64,000 nucleotides of DNA from Bacteroidota bacterium (GCA_021777835.1 JAJYDC010000001.1:186001-250000), one strand, 5' to 3'; positions 39,814-49,686 are shown, numbered from the stretch's first letter. The notes: a model not told the origin generated them from the sequence alone. Translations and numbers: made by a program.

Positions 39814-40407
39814 ATGAGAATCCTATTTAAAATATTAGCAAGAATAAACGCTTATATAAGATTGCGACATTTTAATAGCCTGTTGCAAAATTATCTTAAT
39901 AATGGATTAAAGTTAGGCAAGAATGTTACAATTATGCCTGGTGCTTATATTGACGCTAAATATCCGTATTTAATTAGTATTGGAGACAATTGCTCTTTGA
40001 GTAATGGCGTAACTATTCTTGCGCATGATGCTTCGACATATAAATTCACAAATGGATATACAAGAGTAGGGAAGGTAGAGATTAAGGATAATTGTTTTTT
40101 CGGTACTAATGCCATAATACTTCCGGGTGTTACTATTGGTCCAAATGTGCTAATCGCAGCAGGTTCGCTTATAAATAAGAATATCCCTCCTAACTCATGC
40201 GTTGCGGGAGTTCCTGCCAGAATATATCAAAGATTTGATGAGTATATAGAACAGCACAAAGAGGCGTTAAAAAAAGATCTCTCATTCGAGTACAAAGAAT
40301 TTGAATCACCCGATAATGACTTTAAGGAAAAAATAAGAAATCTGGTTGAAAATGATTTTATCTATGTGAAAGGTTACACAGGAAAATTTCCATGGACAAT
40401 TACTTGA
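39814..40407 (+). CDS. Hexapeptide-repeat O-acyltransferase
   Basis: 197 residues. Left-handed beta-helix of the maltose/galactoside acetyltransferase type: LGKNVTIMPGAYIDA, IGDNCSLSNGVTILAHDAS (catalytic His), IKDNCFFGTNAIILPGVTIGPNVLIAAGSLI, then NSCVAGVPARI. It acylates a sugar hydroxyl using acetyl-CoA or possibly the acyl carrier protein encoded next. Start ATG 39814. Confidence 0.88.
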   Translation: MRILFKILARINAYIRLRHFNSLLQNYLNNGLKLGKNVTIMPGAYIDAKYPYLISIGDNCSLSNGVTILAHDASTYKFTNGYTRVGKVEIKDNCFFGTNAIILPGVTIGPNVLIAAGSLINKNIPPNSCVAGVPARIYQRFDEYIEQHKEALKKDLSFEYKEFESPDNDFKEKIRNLVENDFIYVKGYTGKFPWTIT

Positions 40408-40457
40408 GACTAAATAATGCAACGTTATATAAAAATTCCCTTAATAATTAATATACT

Positions 40458-40462
40458 GGAGG
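40458..40462 (+). promoter_or_regulatory. Strong ribosome-binding site of the acyl carrier protein
   Basis: GGAGG, 5-nt spacer, ATG at 40468. It excludes the upstream ATG 40417, which would add 17 unconserved residues. Confidence 0.75.
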
Positions 40463-40467
40463 CGCGA

Positions 40468-40743
40468 ATGGAACAGATTGAAATTCTAAAAGAATTTGTA
40501 ATTAGTAATTTCCTTTTTGGGAAGAGTACAATACTAGAATATGATACGGATTTTCTTGAGAAAGGGATTATTGATTCAATAGGGATACTTGAATTAGTTT
40601 GTTTTGTTGAAGAAACATTTAATTTCAAAGTGCTTGACGATGAAATATTGCATAATAATTTTTCTTCATTGACTAAACTGAATAATTACATAAATCTTAA
40701 ACTTGGTAAACTTCAAAAAGTGGTTCAAAAATGTGCGGTATAG
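40468..40743 (+). CDS. Acyl carrier protein-like (phosphopantetheine-binding)
   Basis: 91 residues, start fixed by GGAGG at 40458. The segment FLEKGIIDSIGILELV carries the phosphopantetheine attachment serine (Ser37) in the DS(I/L) context of carrier proteins; FVEETFNFKVLDDEI is helix III. The asparagine synthase gene begins inside its last 13 nt, so both are probably made together. In such a locus it may carry an amino acid or acyl group for transfer to the polymer. It is not next to fatty acid genes, so it is not the housekeeping ACP. Confidence 0.85.
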   Translation: MEQIEILKEFVISNFLFGKSTILEYDTDFLEKGIIDSIGILELVCFVEETFNFKVLDDEILHNNFSSLTKLNNYINLKLGKLQKVVQKCAV

Positions 40744-42740
40744 CGGGCATAGCCAATTTAACGGAGCCGGGGTCTATATTAATTAATTCCGTGGGAATGA
40801 TGGCAAGCTCCTTAAGGCATCGAGGACCAAATGAATCTGGTATATATATTGATGATTGGCTTGGCTTTGCGCAAACAAGACTAAGTATAATAGACTTACT
40901 GGGAGGGTCGCAGCCTATTCACAATGAAGATAAATCACTATGGATAGTCTTTAACGGTGAGATCTATAATTATCTCGAATTGAGGAGAAGCTTAGTTGAA
41001 GCAGGACATAAGTTCTATACTCTTTCTGATACTGAAGTTATACTCCATCTTTATGAAGATGAAAAGGAAAATTGTCTAAGCAAACTTAACGGTCAATTTG
41101 CATTTGCAGTATGGGACTCAACAAATAAAGAACTTTTTATATGTAGAGACCGTGTTGGTAAGAAGCCATTATACTATACTATCAACGGTAACCAATTTTT
41201 CTTTTCTTCTGAGATAAAAGCATTATTTTCAAATGATCAAATAGACCGCGAAATAGATTATATTTCTCTAAATCAGATATTTACGTTTTGGACAACCTTA
41301 CCGGGAAGGACAATATTCAAGGACATAAAAGAACTTCCAGCCGGTTCTTATCTTAAATATAAAAATAGCAAGCTAACCATAACTAAGTACTGGGATTATG
41401 ATTTTGCACTTCCGGATAACCTTATTAATTATTCGACTGACGATATTGTAAGCAAATTAAAAGAATTACTTATAGATGCAGTAAGGATACGTTTAAGAGC
41501 AGATGTGCAAGTCGGTTCCTATTTGAGCGGCGGGCTGGACTCTTCAGGAATAACAGCTTTAATTAAAAAAAACTTTAATAACGAATTAAGCACTTTCGGA
41601 ATTAGGTTTGAAGAGGAGTCCTTTGATGAAGGTGAATATCAGTCGGCAATGGTTTCTAATTTAAATGTTGATCATACTGAAATATTTGCGTCAAATAAAA
41701 AAATAGGTGAATTACTGCCGGACGTAATGTGGCACTGTGAAATTCCATTATTAAGATTATCACCTGTACCGCTTTTCATGCTTTCAAAATTAGTAAACCA
41801 GAATGGATTCCGTGTAGTATTAACCGGGGAAGGGGCAGACGAGGTATTTGGCGGATACAATATTTTCAAAGAAACACTAATAAGATCATTTTGGGCTAAG
41901 TACCCGGATTCTGAATTGCGACCTCGATTATTAGAAAGACTTTATCCCTATATTTTCAAGGACGCAACAAGCAAAGCAAATCTAAAATCATTTTTCAAAT
42001 TAGGCATTGATAATCCAAATGATTTGTTATTTTCTCACATGGTGAGATGGCAAAATACTTCAAGAATCAAAAGGTTTTTCAGTGATGATTTAGCAAATGA
42101 AAATAAAGATTATGAACCGTATTCAGATCTAAAGGAAATTCTTCCGGAAAAATATTCCAAGTGGGATGCATTATCGAAAGCTCAATATTTGGAAATGAAA
42201 ATATTTCTCTCAAATTATTTACTTTCTTCTCAGGGGGATAGAGTTGCAATGGCGCATTCTGTAGAAATTAGGATGCCTTATCTCGATTATAGGATAATTG
42301 AATTTATGAGCCTAGTTCCTTCATACTTGAAGATAAGGGGCTTGAATGAAAAATCAATATTAAAAAAAGTATTTAAGGATATACTCCCTGACACAATAAG
42401 GCAAAGAGTAAAACATCCGTATAGAGCCCCAATAAAAAACAGTCTACTTAACAATAATTTGGATTATGTAGACGAATATTTGTCCGAGGAAAGTATTAAT
42501 AAATATAGACTTTTTAATTCTTCGATGGTGACAAAGCTAAAAGAAAAATTGACAAAATCCAATTCTGCTAGTGAAATTGACAGTATGGCTTTAGTAGGGA
42601 TTCTAACTACTCAAATTCTAAGTGATATGTTTGGTGATAACTTTCAATACAGGTTAAATAAACCCATAACATTTGATAGAATATATGACAGGAGAAGTAT
42701 CTCAATGTCTGAAGAATTATTATATACAGAAAGAAAATAA
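40731..42740 (+). CDS. asnB: Glutamine-hydrolysing asparagine synthase-like amidotransferase
   Basis: 669 residues. N-terminal Ntn glutaminase begins MCGIAGIANL, with Cys2 as nucleophile after Met removal; HRGPNESGIY and FNGEIYNYLELR follow. The C-terminal synthetase has the PP-loop SYLSGGLDSSGITAL and VVLTGEGADEVFGGY. It converts aspartate to asparagine or amidates a related carboxylate, using glutamine and ATP. Length is typical. The 13-nt overlap with the carrier protein and the NadE-like gene after it suggest amidation of a carrier-bound or sugar-linked acid rather than general asparagine supply. Confidence 0.88.
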   Translation: MCGIAGIANLTEPGSILINSVGMMASSLRHRGPNESGIYIDDWLGFAQTRLSIIDLLGGSQPIHNEDKSLWIVFNGEIYNYLELRRSLVEAGHKFYTLSDTEVILHLYEDEKENCLSKLNGQFAFAVWDSTNKELFICRDRVGKKPLYYTINGNQFFFSSEIKALFSNDQIDREIDYISLNQIFTFWTTLPGRTIFKDIKELPAGSYLKYKNSKLTITKYWDYDFALPDNLINYSTDDIVSKLKELLIDAVRIRLRADVQVGSYLSGGLDSSGITALIKKNFNNELSTFGIRFEEESFDEGEYQSAMVSNLNVDHTEIFASNKKIGELLPDVMWHCEIPLLRLSPVPLFMLSKLVNQNGFRVVLTGEGADEVFGGYNIFKETLIRSFWAKYPDSELRPRLLERLYPYIFKDATSKANLKSFFKLGIDNPNDLLFSHMVRWQNTSRIKRFFSDDLANENKDYEPYSDLKEILPEKYSKWDALSKAQYLEMKIFLSNYLLSSQGDRVAMAHSVEIRMPYLDYRIIEFMSLVPSYLKIRGLNEKSILKKVFKDILPDTIRQRVKHPYRAPIKNSLLNNNLDYVDEYLSEESINKYRLFNSSMVTKLKEKLTKSNSASEIDSMALVGILTTQILSDMFGDNFQYRLNKPITFDRIYDRRSISMSEELLYTERK

Positions 42741-42788
42741 GTAAGTAGATAAATTTTTATCCATGATAATTGAAAATGAGGTAAGACG

Positions 42789-43784
42789 ATGCAATTTACA
42801 AAAGACTCTATCCTAATTGATCCGAAGACGGAAGTTGTCAAGATAATTGAAAATATTAGAAGTAACGTTTTCAATACACTCAAAAAGAGAGGCGGTGTTG
42901 TTGGAGTAAGCGGAGGAATTGATTCTTCCGTGGTTTTGGCTCTAACCGTAAAGGCTTTGGGCAGCGACAAAGTAGTAGCCGTTATGCTTCCCGAGAAAGA
43001 ATCAAGTGGCGACAATATTAAACTCGTCAATCAATTAATATATAAAGTAGGCGCCGGAGATATAATTGAAACTGTTTCTGAAAATATAACTGATACTTTA
43101 ACCGGGTTCGGCTGCTATCGGAGAAGAGATGAAGCGGTAAAAAGAATATTTCCGGAATATGACTCTTCCTATAAAATGAGAATAATCCTTCCTCATAATC
43201 TGCTTGAAGGTAATAACTTAAATCTATTTTACCTTGAAATAATATCGCCTGAAGGTGAAAGAAAAAAAACTAGACTCCCGGTTAAAGAATATTTGCAGAT
43301 CGTTGCTGCATCTAATTTTAAACAGCGAAGCAGAATGAGCATGTTATATTATCATGCAGAATTAAAAAATTATGCAGTCATAGGTACACCTAACAAAAAC
43401 GAACATGAATTGGGTTTTTTTGTGAAGTATGGAGACGGCGGCTCTGATATAACTCCTATCAAGCATCTATTTAAAACTCAAGTTTATCAGATAGCAGATT
43501 ATTTGGGAATTCCTGCTGAAATAAAGAAGCGAATTCCTACCACTGATACTTACAGTGCAATTCAGACTCAGGAGGATTTTTTCTTTAGAATATCATTTGA
43601 CTTGTTAGATAGAATATGGTTCGGATTAGAAAATAATATCTCAACTGACAAAATAGCATCTGAGCTGAAACTTACAATTGAACAAGTTGAAAATGTTATA
43701 GCAGATATTAAAAGAAAAATTAATAATACCGAGTATTTAAGAAAATTCCCAATTGATTTAGAACCTGCTATAGAATTAATATAG
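42789..43784 (+). CDS. nadE: NAD synthase-like amidotransferase (PP-loop, no glutaminase domain)
   Basis: 331 residues. The PP-loop SGGIDSS is at residues 41-47 in VVGVSGGIDSSVVLALT, and VIGTPNKNEHELGFFVKYGDGGSDITPIKHLFKTQVYQIADYLGIP matches the NAD synthase C-terminal signature. It lacks the nitrilase domain, so it would use free ammonia. A long insert (about 95-170) with FGCYRRRDEAV and LLEGNNLNLFYLEIIS is not usual for compact NadE. It may be the true NAD synthase, but its position after a carrier protein and AsnB suggests a dedicated adenylating or amidating role in tailoring. Confidence 0.72.
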   Translation: MQFTKDSILIDPKTEVVKIIENIRSNVFNTLKKRGGVVGVSGGIDSSVVLALTVKALGSDKVVAVMLPEKESSGDNIKLVNQLIYKVGAGDIIETVSENITDTLTGFGCYRRRDEAVKRIFPEYDSSYKMRIILPHNLLEGNNLNLFYLEIISPEGERKKTRLPVKEYLQIVAASNFKQRSRMSMLYYHAELKNYAVIGTPNKNEHELGFFVKYGDGGSDITPIKHLFKTQVYQIADYLGIPAEIKKRIPTTDTYSAIQTQEDFFFRISFDLLDRIWFGLENNISTDKIASELKLTIEQVENVIADIKRKINNTEYLRKFPIDLEPAIELI

Positions 43785-43952
43785 CTAACCTAGGCTAAAA
43801 TTATTCAATTTAATAGATAGATTTTTAATTAGACTATAAAATAATAAGCTTCCATTGTATCTCTAAAATACCTCAATCGCAAAGTCCTAAATCTTATTAT
43901 CAAAGAATAAAATGTAATTATACTAATTAGATTAATAAATAAGGAGAATAAA

Positions 43953-45032
43953 ATGCTTTTTAAGTTCAGCATTGTTTGTATTCTTTGTTTTGTATCTATT
44001 TCATTCGCACAAATAATCAGCATAAGAAAGGGGGTTTTTTTAGCACATTCTACTGGAACAAATATTTGGGGACCTAATGGAAGTACTACAAGTGTGCCTG
44101 AAGAGATTATTAAGTATAATACTTCGCATAACTTAATAGGCACAGATCAATTTAATATTATAAAAGAAGACTGGCCAACAAATCCATGGACAAATGAATG
44201 GGCAAGATGGCATCAAATATTTTACAGCAAAGACTCTACTGCAGATATCCAACCTTATTTAAATAATTACGGATTGATCATTATTAAATCTTGTTTCCCG
44301 AGTTCCGGAATAAGTACTTGGGGTACTCCTGCTGATACATTGGACCCCGAGCGTAAATCTATATACAACTATAAATGGCACTGGCGTAGCTTTATTCGAA
44401 AAATGGAAGCTCATAAAGAAATATTTTTTGTAGTTTGGACAAACGCACCATTAGCCATTAAGAGTACTGATGATAACGAGTCCTTCCTATCAGATCATTT
44501 TTCAAGATGGGCTAAGGATACCTTAGCAGCAGGATTAGATTCAGCCTATGGCGCATTTCCTAAAAATGTCTATGTATTTGATTTCTTTCATAAATTAGCC
44601 GGAACAGACGGCAAACTGCCCTTAAAATACTCTGCAGACACTACTGATAGTCATCCTAACTCAGCAGCTACAGAGTTTGTAGCCCCTCAGTTTGCTAAAG
44701 AGATTTTAGATGCAGCACTGCAATATAAAATATCCTTCTCAGATGGGTCAAAAAGTGTAAGTTCTCAGCTTAACTATTCATTGCAACAAAATTATCCAAA
44801 CCCATTTAACCCGTCAACCTTAATTGAATATTCAATACCCGAGAATGCTCTCGTTAAGATTTACTTATATGACATTTTAGGGAACAAAATTAGACAAATT
44901 GTTAACGGTTTTAAGACTTCCGGACAATATAAAATTCAGTTAAACATGAAAGGCTTACCAAGCGGTGTCTATTTTTATAAAATGGAGACTTTGAAGTATA
45001 ATAATTTTAAAAAACTTATTCTATTGAAATAG
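43953..45032 (+). CDS. Secreted SGNH-like protein with T9SS sorting domain
   Basis: 359 residues. Signal peptide MLFKFSIVCILCFVSISFAQ. The body (about 25-265) has GVFLAHSTGTNIWG, LIIIKSCFPSSG and DTTDSHPNSAATEF, a block pattern like SGNH hydrolases with HST in place of GDS. A T9SS type A sorting domain ends it (about 275-359: QQNYPNPFNPSTLIEYSI, SGVYFYKM, KKLILLK). Expected at the cell surface, possibly acting on the acylated polymer. The Shine-Dalgarno AAGGAG precedes the ATG. Confidence 0.8.
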   Translation: MLFKFSIVCILCFVSISFAQIISIRKGVFLAHSTGTNIWGPNGSTTSVPEEIIKYNTSHNLIGTDQFNIIKEDWPTNPWTNEWARWHQIFYSKDSTADIQPYLNNYGLIIIKSCFPSSGISTWGTPADTLDPERKSIYNYKWHWRSFIRKMEAHKEIFFVVWTNAPLAIKSTDDNESFLSDHFSRWAKDTLAAGLDSAYGAFPKNVYVFDFFHKLAGTDGKLPLKYSADTTDSHPNSAATEFVAPQFAKEILDAALQYKISFSDGSKSVSSQLNYSLQQNYPNPFNPSTLIEYSIPENALVKIYLYDILGNKIRQIVNGFKTSGQYKIQLNMKGLPSGVYFYKMETLKYNNFKKLILLK

Positions 45033-45089
45033 CGTTACTAATAAAAAGTTATAATTTGAAAACTAAATAAAAATTAAAGGGCAAAACAT

Positions 45090-45947
45090 ATGTGTAATAA
45101 TTATATATTTAAATTATTCGTTAATGCATTGAGTCTTGCAATCCTGATTCCGACAATTGTGTTTTCTCAGATTCCAAATCCTGGATTTGAAAACTGGTCA
45201 ACCGGAATTCCTTTAGACTGGATAACCAATAATACAGATCAATTTCCCACAATATCACAGTCCACTATCTCACATTCAGGTTCATACTCTGTAAAAGGTG
45301 ATGTTGCTTCGTTCAGTGGATTTTCTTTTGCTCCAGTACTCGCGACTGCATTTCCGTATACCGATAGACCAGCAAACTTTACTGGCTTTTATGAATTTAC
45401 TTCAATTAGTTCTGATACATTAATTATAGCAGTTGCATTGTATAATAATAGCAAGCCAATCGGCGGCGGTTTTTTTCACACTGCAGCTAGCGTTAATTCT
45501 TTTACGCAATTTACCATACCCATTATTTATGTCCAAACTGCATCAGAGTTGCCTGATTCAGCAGGAATAAGTATAATGATTGGTCCCACACTAAGTCCTC
45601 ATGCGGGCTCAGGATTTTATATTGATGATCTTTCTTTTTCAGGTAATGCAACTTCGATATATAATAACAACTCTCAGGCTTCTCTAATATTTGATATGAA
45701 GCAGAATTATCCAAATCCATTTAACCCTTCTACTACAATCGAATATCAAATTCCTCAATCATCTCATGTGAGCCTTGTAGTATATGATGTACTTGGAAAT
45801 CAGGTTGTCACAATAGTAAATGAAGTAAAACCAGCAGGGAACTATTCCGTTAATTTTGTCGCTGCAAACTTAGCAAGCGGAATTTACTTTTATAAAATTA
45901 AAGCTGGGAATTATGTGCAAACTAAAAAGTTAATTATTGTAAAATGA
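45090..45947 (+). CDS. Secreted carbohydrate-binding-like protein with T9SS sorting domain
   Basis: 285 residues. Signal peptide to about residue 27 (TIVFSQ). Residues about 28-190 begin PNPGFENWSTGIPLDWIT and end FYIDDLSFSG, the typical frame of the PCMD/CBM-like jelly-roll domains of Bacteroidetes surface proteins. A T9SS type A domain follows (KQNYPNPFNPSTTIEYQI, YDVLGNQVV, SGIYFYKI). Probably a surface glycan-binding module without catalytic function. It is 57 nt behind the SGNH-like gene and on the same strand. Confidence 0.82.
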   Translation: MCNNYIFKLFVNALSLAILIPTIVFSQIPNPGFENWSTGIPLDWITNNTDQFPTISQSTISHSGSYSVKGDVASFSGFSFAPVLATAFPYTDRPANFTGFYEFTSISSDTLIIAVALYNNSKPIGGGFFHTAASVNSFTQFTIPIIYVQTASELPDSAGISIMIGPTLSPHAGSGFYIDDLSFSGNATSIYNNNSQASLIFDMKQNYPNPFNPSTTIEYQIPQSSHVSLVVYDVLGNQVVTIVNEVKPAGNYSVNFVAANLASGIYFYKIKAGNYVQTKKLIIVK

Positions 45948-46168
45948 TTTTGTAATCCAATTCAAAAAAAGGATGAATAATAATAGAAAATAGATACCTT
46001 TACGTTCAAAGAATGAATAATGTGAGAACCATCTAATAATATTACCGTAATCTATTAATTTATTATAAACAAGGTATTGTAAAAAGTGGATATAAATTTC
46101 TAACAATTTATAAATGATTAATCCAAATCAAACATTAAGCCAATAAATTTTATTATTGCAATAATAAA

Positions 46169-47092
46169 ATGAATTATCAAATAAGACATTTCGCAATTAA
46201 ATTAGTTACATTTTGTTTTCTATTTCTAATAATATTTATATTAACATTATTCTCCTTTTCAGTAATCATTTATCAGAGTAAATCCATATATGCAATTGAT
46301 AAATCTTGTAATATTCTAATCTTAGGCGATTCGCACACAGAATGTGCTCTTAACGATACACATTTACCTCACTCGGTAAATATTTCAGCTAGCGCTGATG
46401 CATATATCTACAGCTATTTGAAAATGAAAAAACTCATTAATAATAATCCTCAAATTGATACTATTTTGCTAGGATATGGATATCATAATTTAAGCCCTAG
46501 TCTTGAGGAGTGGGTTTATGGTGATAAATTTATCCTAAATAAAGTTCCGACATATGCCTGTTTCATGAAAAATTCAGAAATTCAAAATGTAATAAAATAT
46601 AATCCTCAATTGGCGCCTTCTCTAATATTAGATATTTACAGATCTGCCTTTAAATTATCTGTTAAGTCAATTTTTGGTCAAAATTATAATCAGGCCGGCT
46701 TTGGCGGCTTTAGACGTTTGACTTACAATAAATTAAAAGAAGATATCCAAAGGCTCAGTAGAAAAAAAGATCATGATGAGGCAAGTTTTAATTCTTCACC
46801 TAGTCAAGAAAAGTATTTACTAATGATATCAAATTATTGTAAAAATAATAAAATTAAATTAATACTAATAGCTACACCTATATATAAAAACATATTAAAG
46901 AGTTCAAAGAATTTGAAAGTATTATATTATGAATATTATAACAAATATTTAACCGATAATGTTTTATTAGATTATTCCGGAGAAAATATGCCGGACTCGT
47001 GTTATGCTGATAGTGAACATCTGAATCGTTTAGGTGCAAAAGATTTTTCGTTAATTGTTGATAATAAATTGCATTGTTATCAAAATAAATAA
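46169..47092 (+). CDS. SGNH-fold O-acylation protein (AlgX/AlgJ-like role)
   Basis: 307 residues. One N-terminal membrane helix (about 10-35). SGNH blocks: ILILGDSHTECAL (Ser nucleophile), LLGYGYHNLSP, and CYADSEHLNRLGAKDF (Asp and His). It faces the periplasm. Next to the MBOAT gene 50 nt downstream it probably works like AlgX or AlgJ, taking an acyl group from the MBOAT protein and placing it on the polysaccharide. The role is inferred from the pair. Confidence 0.78.
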   Translation: MNYQIRHFAIKLVTFCFLFLIIFILTLFSFSVIIYQSKSIYAIDKSCNILILGDSHTECALNDTHLPHSVNISASADAYIYSYLKMKKLINNNPQIDTILLGYGYHNLSPSLEEWVYGDKFILNKVPTYACFMKNSEIQNVIKYNPQLAPSLILDIYRSAFKLSVKSIFGQNYNQAGFGGFRRLTYNKLKEDIQRLSRKKDHDEASFNSSPSQEKYLLMISNYCKNNKIKLILIATPIYKNILKSSKNLKVLYYEYYNKYLTDNVLLDYSGENMPDSCYADSEHLNRLGAKDFSLIVDNKLHCYQNK

Positions 47093-47142
47093 GAAGGTTT
47101 TAGTAGTTAAAGAAGTATTATAAATTAAACAATTTTAACAAA

Positions 47143-48606
47143 ATGCTCTTTAATTCATTACAGTTTGGTTATTTTTTTATTATAGTAACTACACTATATT
47201 TTGTAACACCGCATAAAATGCGCTGGGTGCTATTGTTAGGTAGTAGTATCTATTTCTACATGGCATTAATACCTATTTACATACTTATTTTGGCATTTAC
47301 TATACTTATAGACTACTTTGCTGGAATTTTTTTAGAAAAACTAAAAGATAATAATAGGAAATGGTTTCTAGTATTAAGTATAATTGCAAATATAGGGGTT
47401 CTAGCAGTTTTTAAATATTACAACTTTATTGATAGTAATATAAATTTCCTATTTCATTCCTTCGGAATTAACACCTCAATTCCTTTTATAAATATAATTT
47501 TGCCAATCGGATTATCTTTCCATACATTCCAGGCAATGAGTTATACAATAGAAGTATATCGTGGTCGTCAGCAAGCCGAACATAATTTAGGTATATACGC
47601 ACTATATGTAATGTTCTATCCTCAATTAGTTGCGGGACCTATTGAAAGACCACAGAACCTATTACATCAATTCTACGAAAAACATTATTTTGACTACAAA
47701 AGAGTAACAGACGGATTGAAACTAATGGCTTGGGGGCTATTTAAGAAGGTTGTTATTGCTGATAGACTTGCATTGGTTGTAAACCAGGTTTACAATTCAC
47801 CATCAAATTATGTCGGACTTCAACTAGATCTTGCAACTATATTTTTTGCATTTCAAATATACTGTGATTTTTCTGGTTACTCAGATATCGCAATTGGTGC
47901 CGCTCAAGTTATGGGTTTTAAATTAATGAATAATTTTAACATGCCATACTATTCTAAATCAATTTCTGAATTTTGGAAAAGATGGCATATATCCTTATCT
48001 ACTTGGTTTAGAGACTACCTGTACATTTCTTTAGGAGGTAATAGGGTTAAAATTCCGCGTTGGTATTTTAATCTATTTTTTGTGTTTTTAGTAAGCGGTC
48101 TTTGGCATGGGGCAAATTGGACATTTGTCATTTGGGGTGCATTACATGGATTTTATCTAATATTTTCTATAGTCTCAGCTAAGTCTAGAAAAATAATTTC
48201 TGATATAATTGGATTGTACAAATATCCTAGCTTAGTAAAAATATTACAAGTGATAATAGTATTCATTCTTACTGATTTTGCTTGGATATTTTTTCGTGCG
48301 CAGAATATGTCAGATGCTCTTTATATAATTACTCATGTCTTTTCAGGGTTCAATCAAATTCATAGTGCAAGTAATATAGTGTATTTATTGAAAGAACTCG
48401 ACTTGACTTTGTATGAATTTAGTATCGCTCTTTTTTCAATTGCTATTCTTGAAATCCTTCAACTAAAACAAAGGAAAATAAGGGTAAGGGACTATATTTC
48501 AGCTAAACCAATATGGGTAAGATGGTCTGCATATTATGCTATCATTATTTATATAATATTATTCGGGGTGTTTAATAAATCACAATTCATTTACTTCCAA
48601 TTTTAA
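47143..48606 (+). CDS. MBOAT-family O-acyltransferase (AlgI-like)
   Basis: 487 residues with about 11 membrane helices. AlgI signatures: ILPIGLSFHTFQAMSYTIEVYRG, MFYPQLVAGPIERP, FQIYCDFSGYSDIAIGAAQVMGF, ISEFWKRWHISLSTWFRDYLYI and VSGLWHGANWTFVIWG, which holds the catalytic His. It moves an acyl group from a cytoplasmic donor across the inner membrane for use by the SGNH-fold partner encoded before it. Confidence 0.93.
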   Translation: MLFNSLQFGYFFIIVTTLYFVTPHKMRWVLLLGSSIYFYMALIPIYILILAFTILIDYFAGIFLEKLKDNNRKWFLVLSIIANIGVLAVFKYYNFIDSNINFLFHSFGINTSIPFINIILPIGLSFHTFQAMSYTIEVYRGRQQAEHNLGIYALYVMFYPQLVAGPIERPQNLLHQFYEKHYFDYKRVTDGLKLMAWGLFKKVVIADRLALVVNQVYNSPSNYVGLQLDLATIFFAFQIYCDFSGYSDIAIGAAQVMGFKLMNNFNMPYYSKSISEFWKRWHISLSTWFRDYLYISLGGNRVKIPRWYFNLFFVFLVSGLWHGANWTFVIWGALHGFYLIFSIVSAKSRKIISDIIGLYKYPSLVKILQVIIVFILTDFAWIFFRAQNMSDALYIITHVFSGFNQIHSASNIVYLLKELDLTLYEFSIALFSIAILEILQLKQRKIRVRDYISAKPIWVRWSAYYAIIIYIILFGVFNKSQFIYFQF

Positions 48607-48708
48607 GTATGGAAAAAGTTATTTGTCACTTATTCTGTATATTATGTAGAAGATAATCATTGCTTAATTGCCTTTCCTTAAAATTTATTTAGGGTCTTTT
48701 TATTTATT

Positions 48709-49686
48709 ATGAAAAAGAAAATAATTGTTTCATTGGGTCTAATCTTAATTATCCTTTTCAGTGGCTTTTACGGAATGTATGTTGTAAAGAATCATATATT
48801 CCCTTATTCGATTATCAAAAAATATTATCCATCAAATTCTAACTACAGTACAAACTGGAACTGGTCAATTGGGATTTATACCGGAAGATCCCCGTTTGAT
48901 CTAGCAAATCCTAACAATATAATTAACCCAGTATTAACCGCAAAAAACATTACTGATGTAAATGCGAAATTTATTGCAGATCCATTTCTCATAAAATCCG
49001 ATTCTTTATATTATATGTTTTTTGAAGTATTGAATAAACAGAATAATCAAGGCGATATTGGCTTGGCTGAAAGCAAGGATGGATTTAATTGGAGCTATAA
49101 GAAAATTATTATTGATGAACCTTTTCATTTATCTTATCCATATGTGTTCTTTTGGAAGGGCAATTATTATTTAATACCGGAAAGTCATCAAGATTTATCT
49201 GTCCGGTTGTATAAAGCAGTTGATTATCCTACAAAGTGGACTTTTCTCGGTGATATTTTAAAAGGATATCATTTTGCAGATCCATCTGTAATACACTTTA
49301 ATAATAAATGGTGGCTTTTTGTATGTACAAATGAAAATGATAATCTAAATATTTATTATGCTGACCATCTTAACGGACCTTGGACTCAGCATCTGCTTAA
49401 CCCGGTTGTTAAAAATAATATGCATGTAGCTAGGGGAGGGGGAAGAATATTTGAGTATAATAACAAATTATTCAGATATGCTCAGGATTGCTCTCCAAAA
49501 TATGGAAGTCAAGATTACGCATTTGAAATAACAAAACTAGATACAGTCTCTTTTGAAGAAAAGATGGTCGGAAATAAATCAATTATCAGAGCCAGCGGAT
49601 CGGGGTGGAATAGTAACGGAATGCATACTATAGACCCGGTATATATTGGAAATGGTAAATGGATTTCTTCCGTTGATGGATATTGA
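48709..49686 (+). CDS. Beta-propeller protein related to the GINT1 N-terminal domain
   Basis: 325 residues. One N-terminal membrane helix (about 4-22), then a five-blade-like repeat: KFIADPFLIKSDSLYYMFFE, GDIGLAESKDGFNWSYKK, YPYVFFWKGNYYLIPES, GYHFADPSVIHFNNKWWLFV and GWNSNGMHTIDPVYIG. This is the pattern of the glucosamine inositolphosphorylceramide transferase N-terminal (GH43/GH32-like) family seen in bacterial polysaccharide loci. The biochemical role is not established; it may bind or modify a sugar. A decayed copy lies at 52600-53164. Confidence 0.72.
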   Translation: MKKKIIVSLGLILIILFSGFYGMYVVKNHIFPYSIIKKYYPSNSNYSTNWNWSIGIYTGRSPFDLANPNNIINPVLTAKNITDVNAKFIADPFLIKSDSLYYMFFEVLNKQNNQGDIGLAESKDGFNWSYKKIIIDEPFHLSYPYVFFWKGNYYLIPESHQDLSVRLYKAVDYPTKWTFLGDILKGYHFADPSVIHFNNKWWLFVCTNENDNLNIYYADHLNGPWTQHLLNPVVKNNMHVARGGGRIFEYNNKLFRYAQDCSPKYGSQDYAFEITKLDTVSFEEKMVGNKSIIRASGSGWNSNGMHTIDPVYIGNGKWISSVDGY

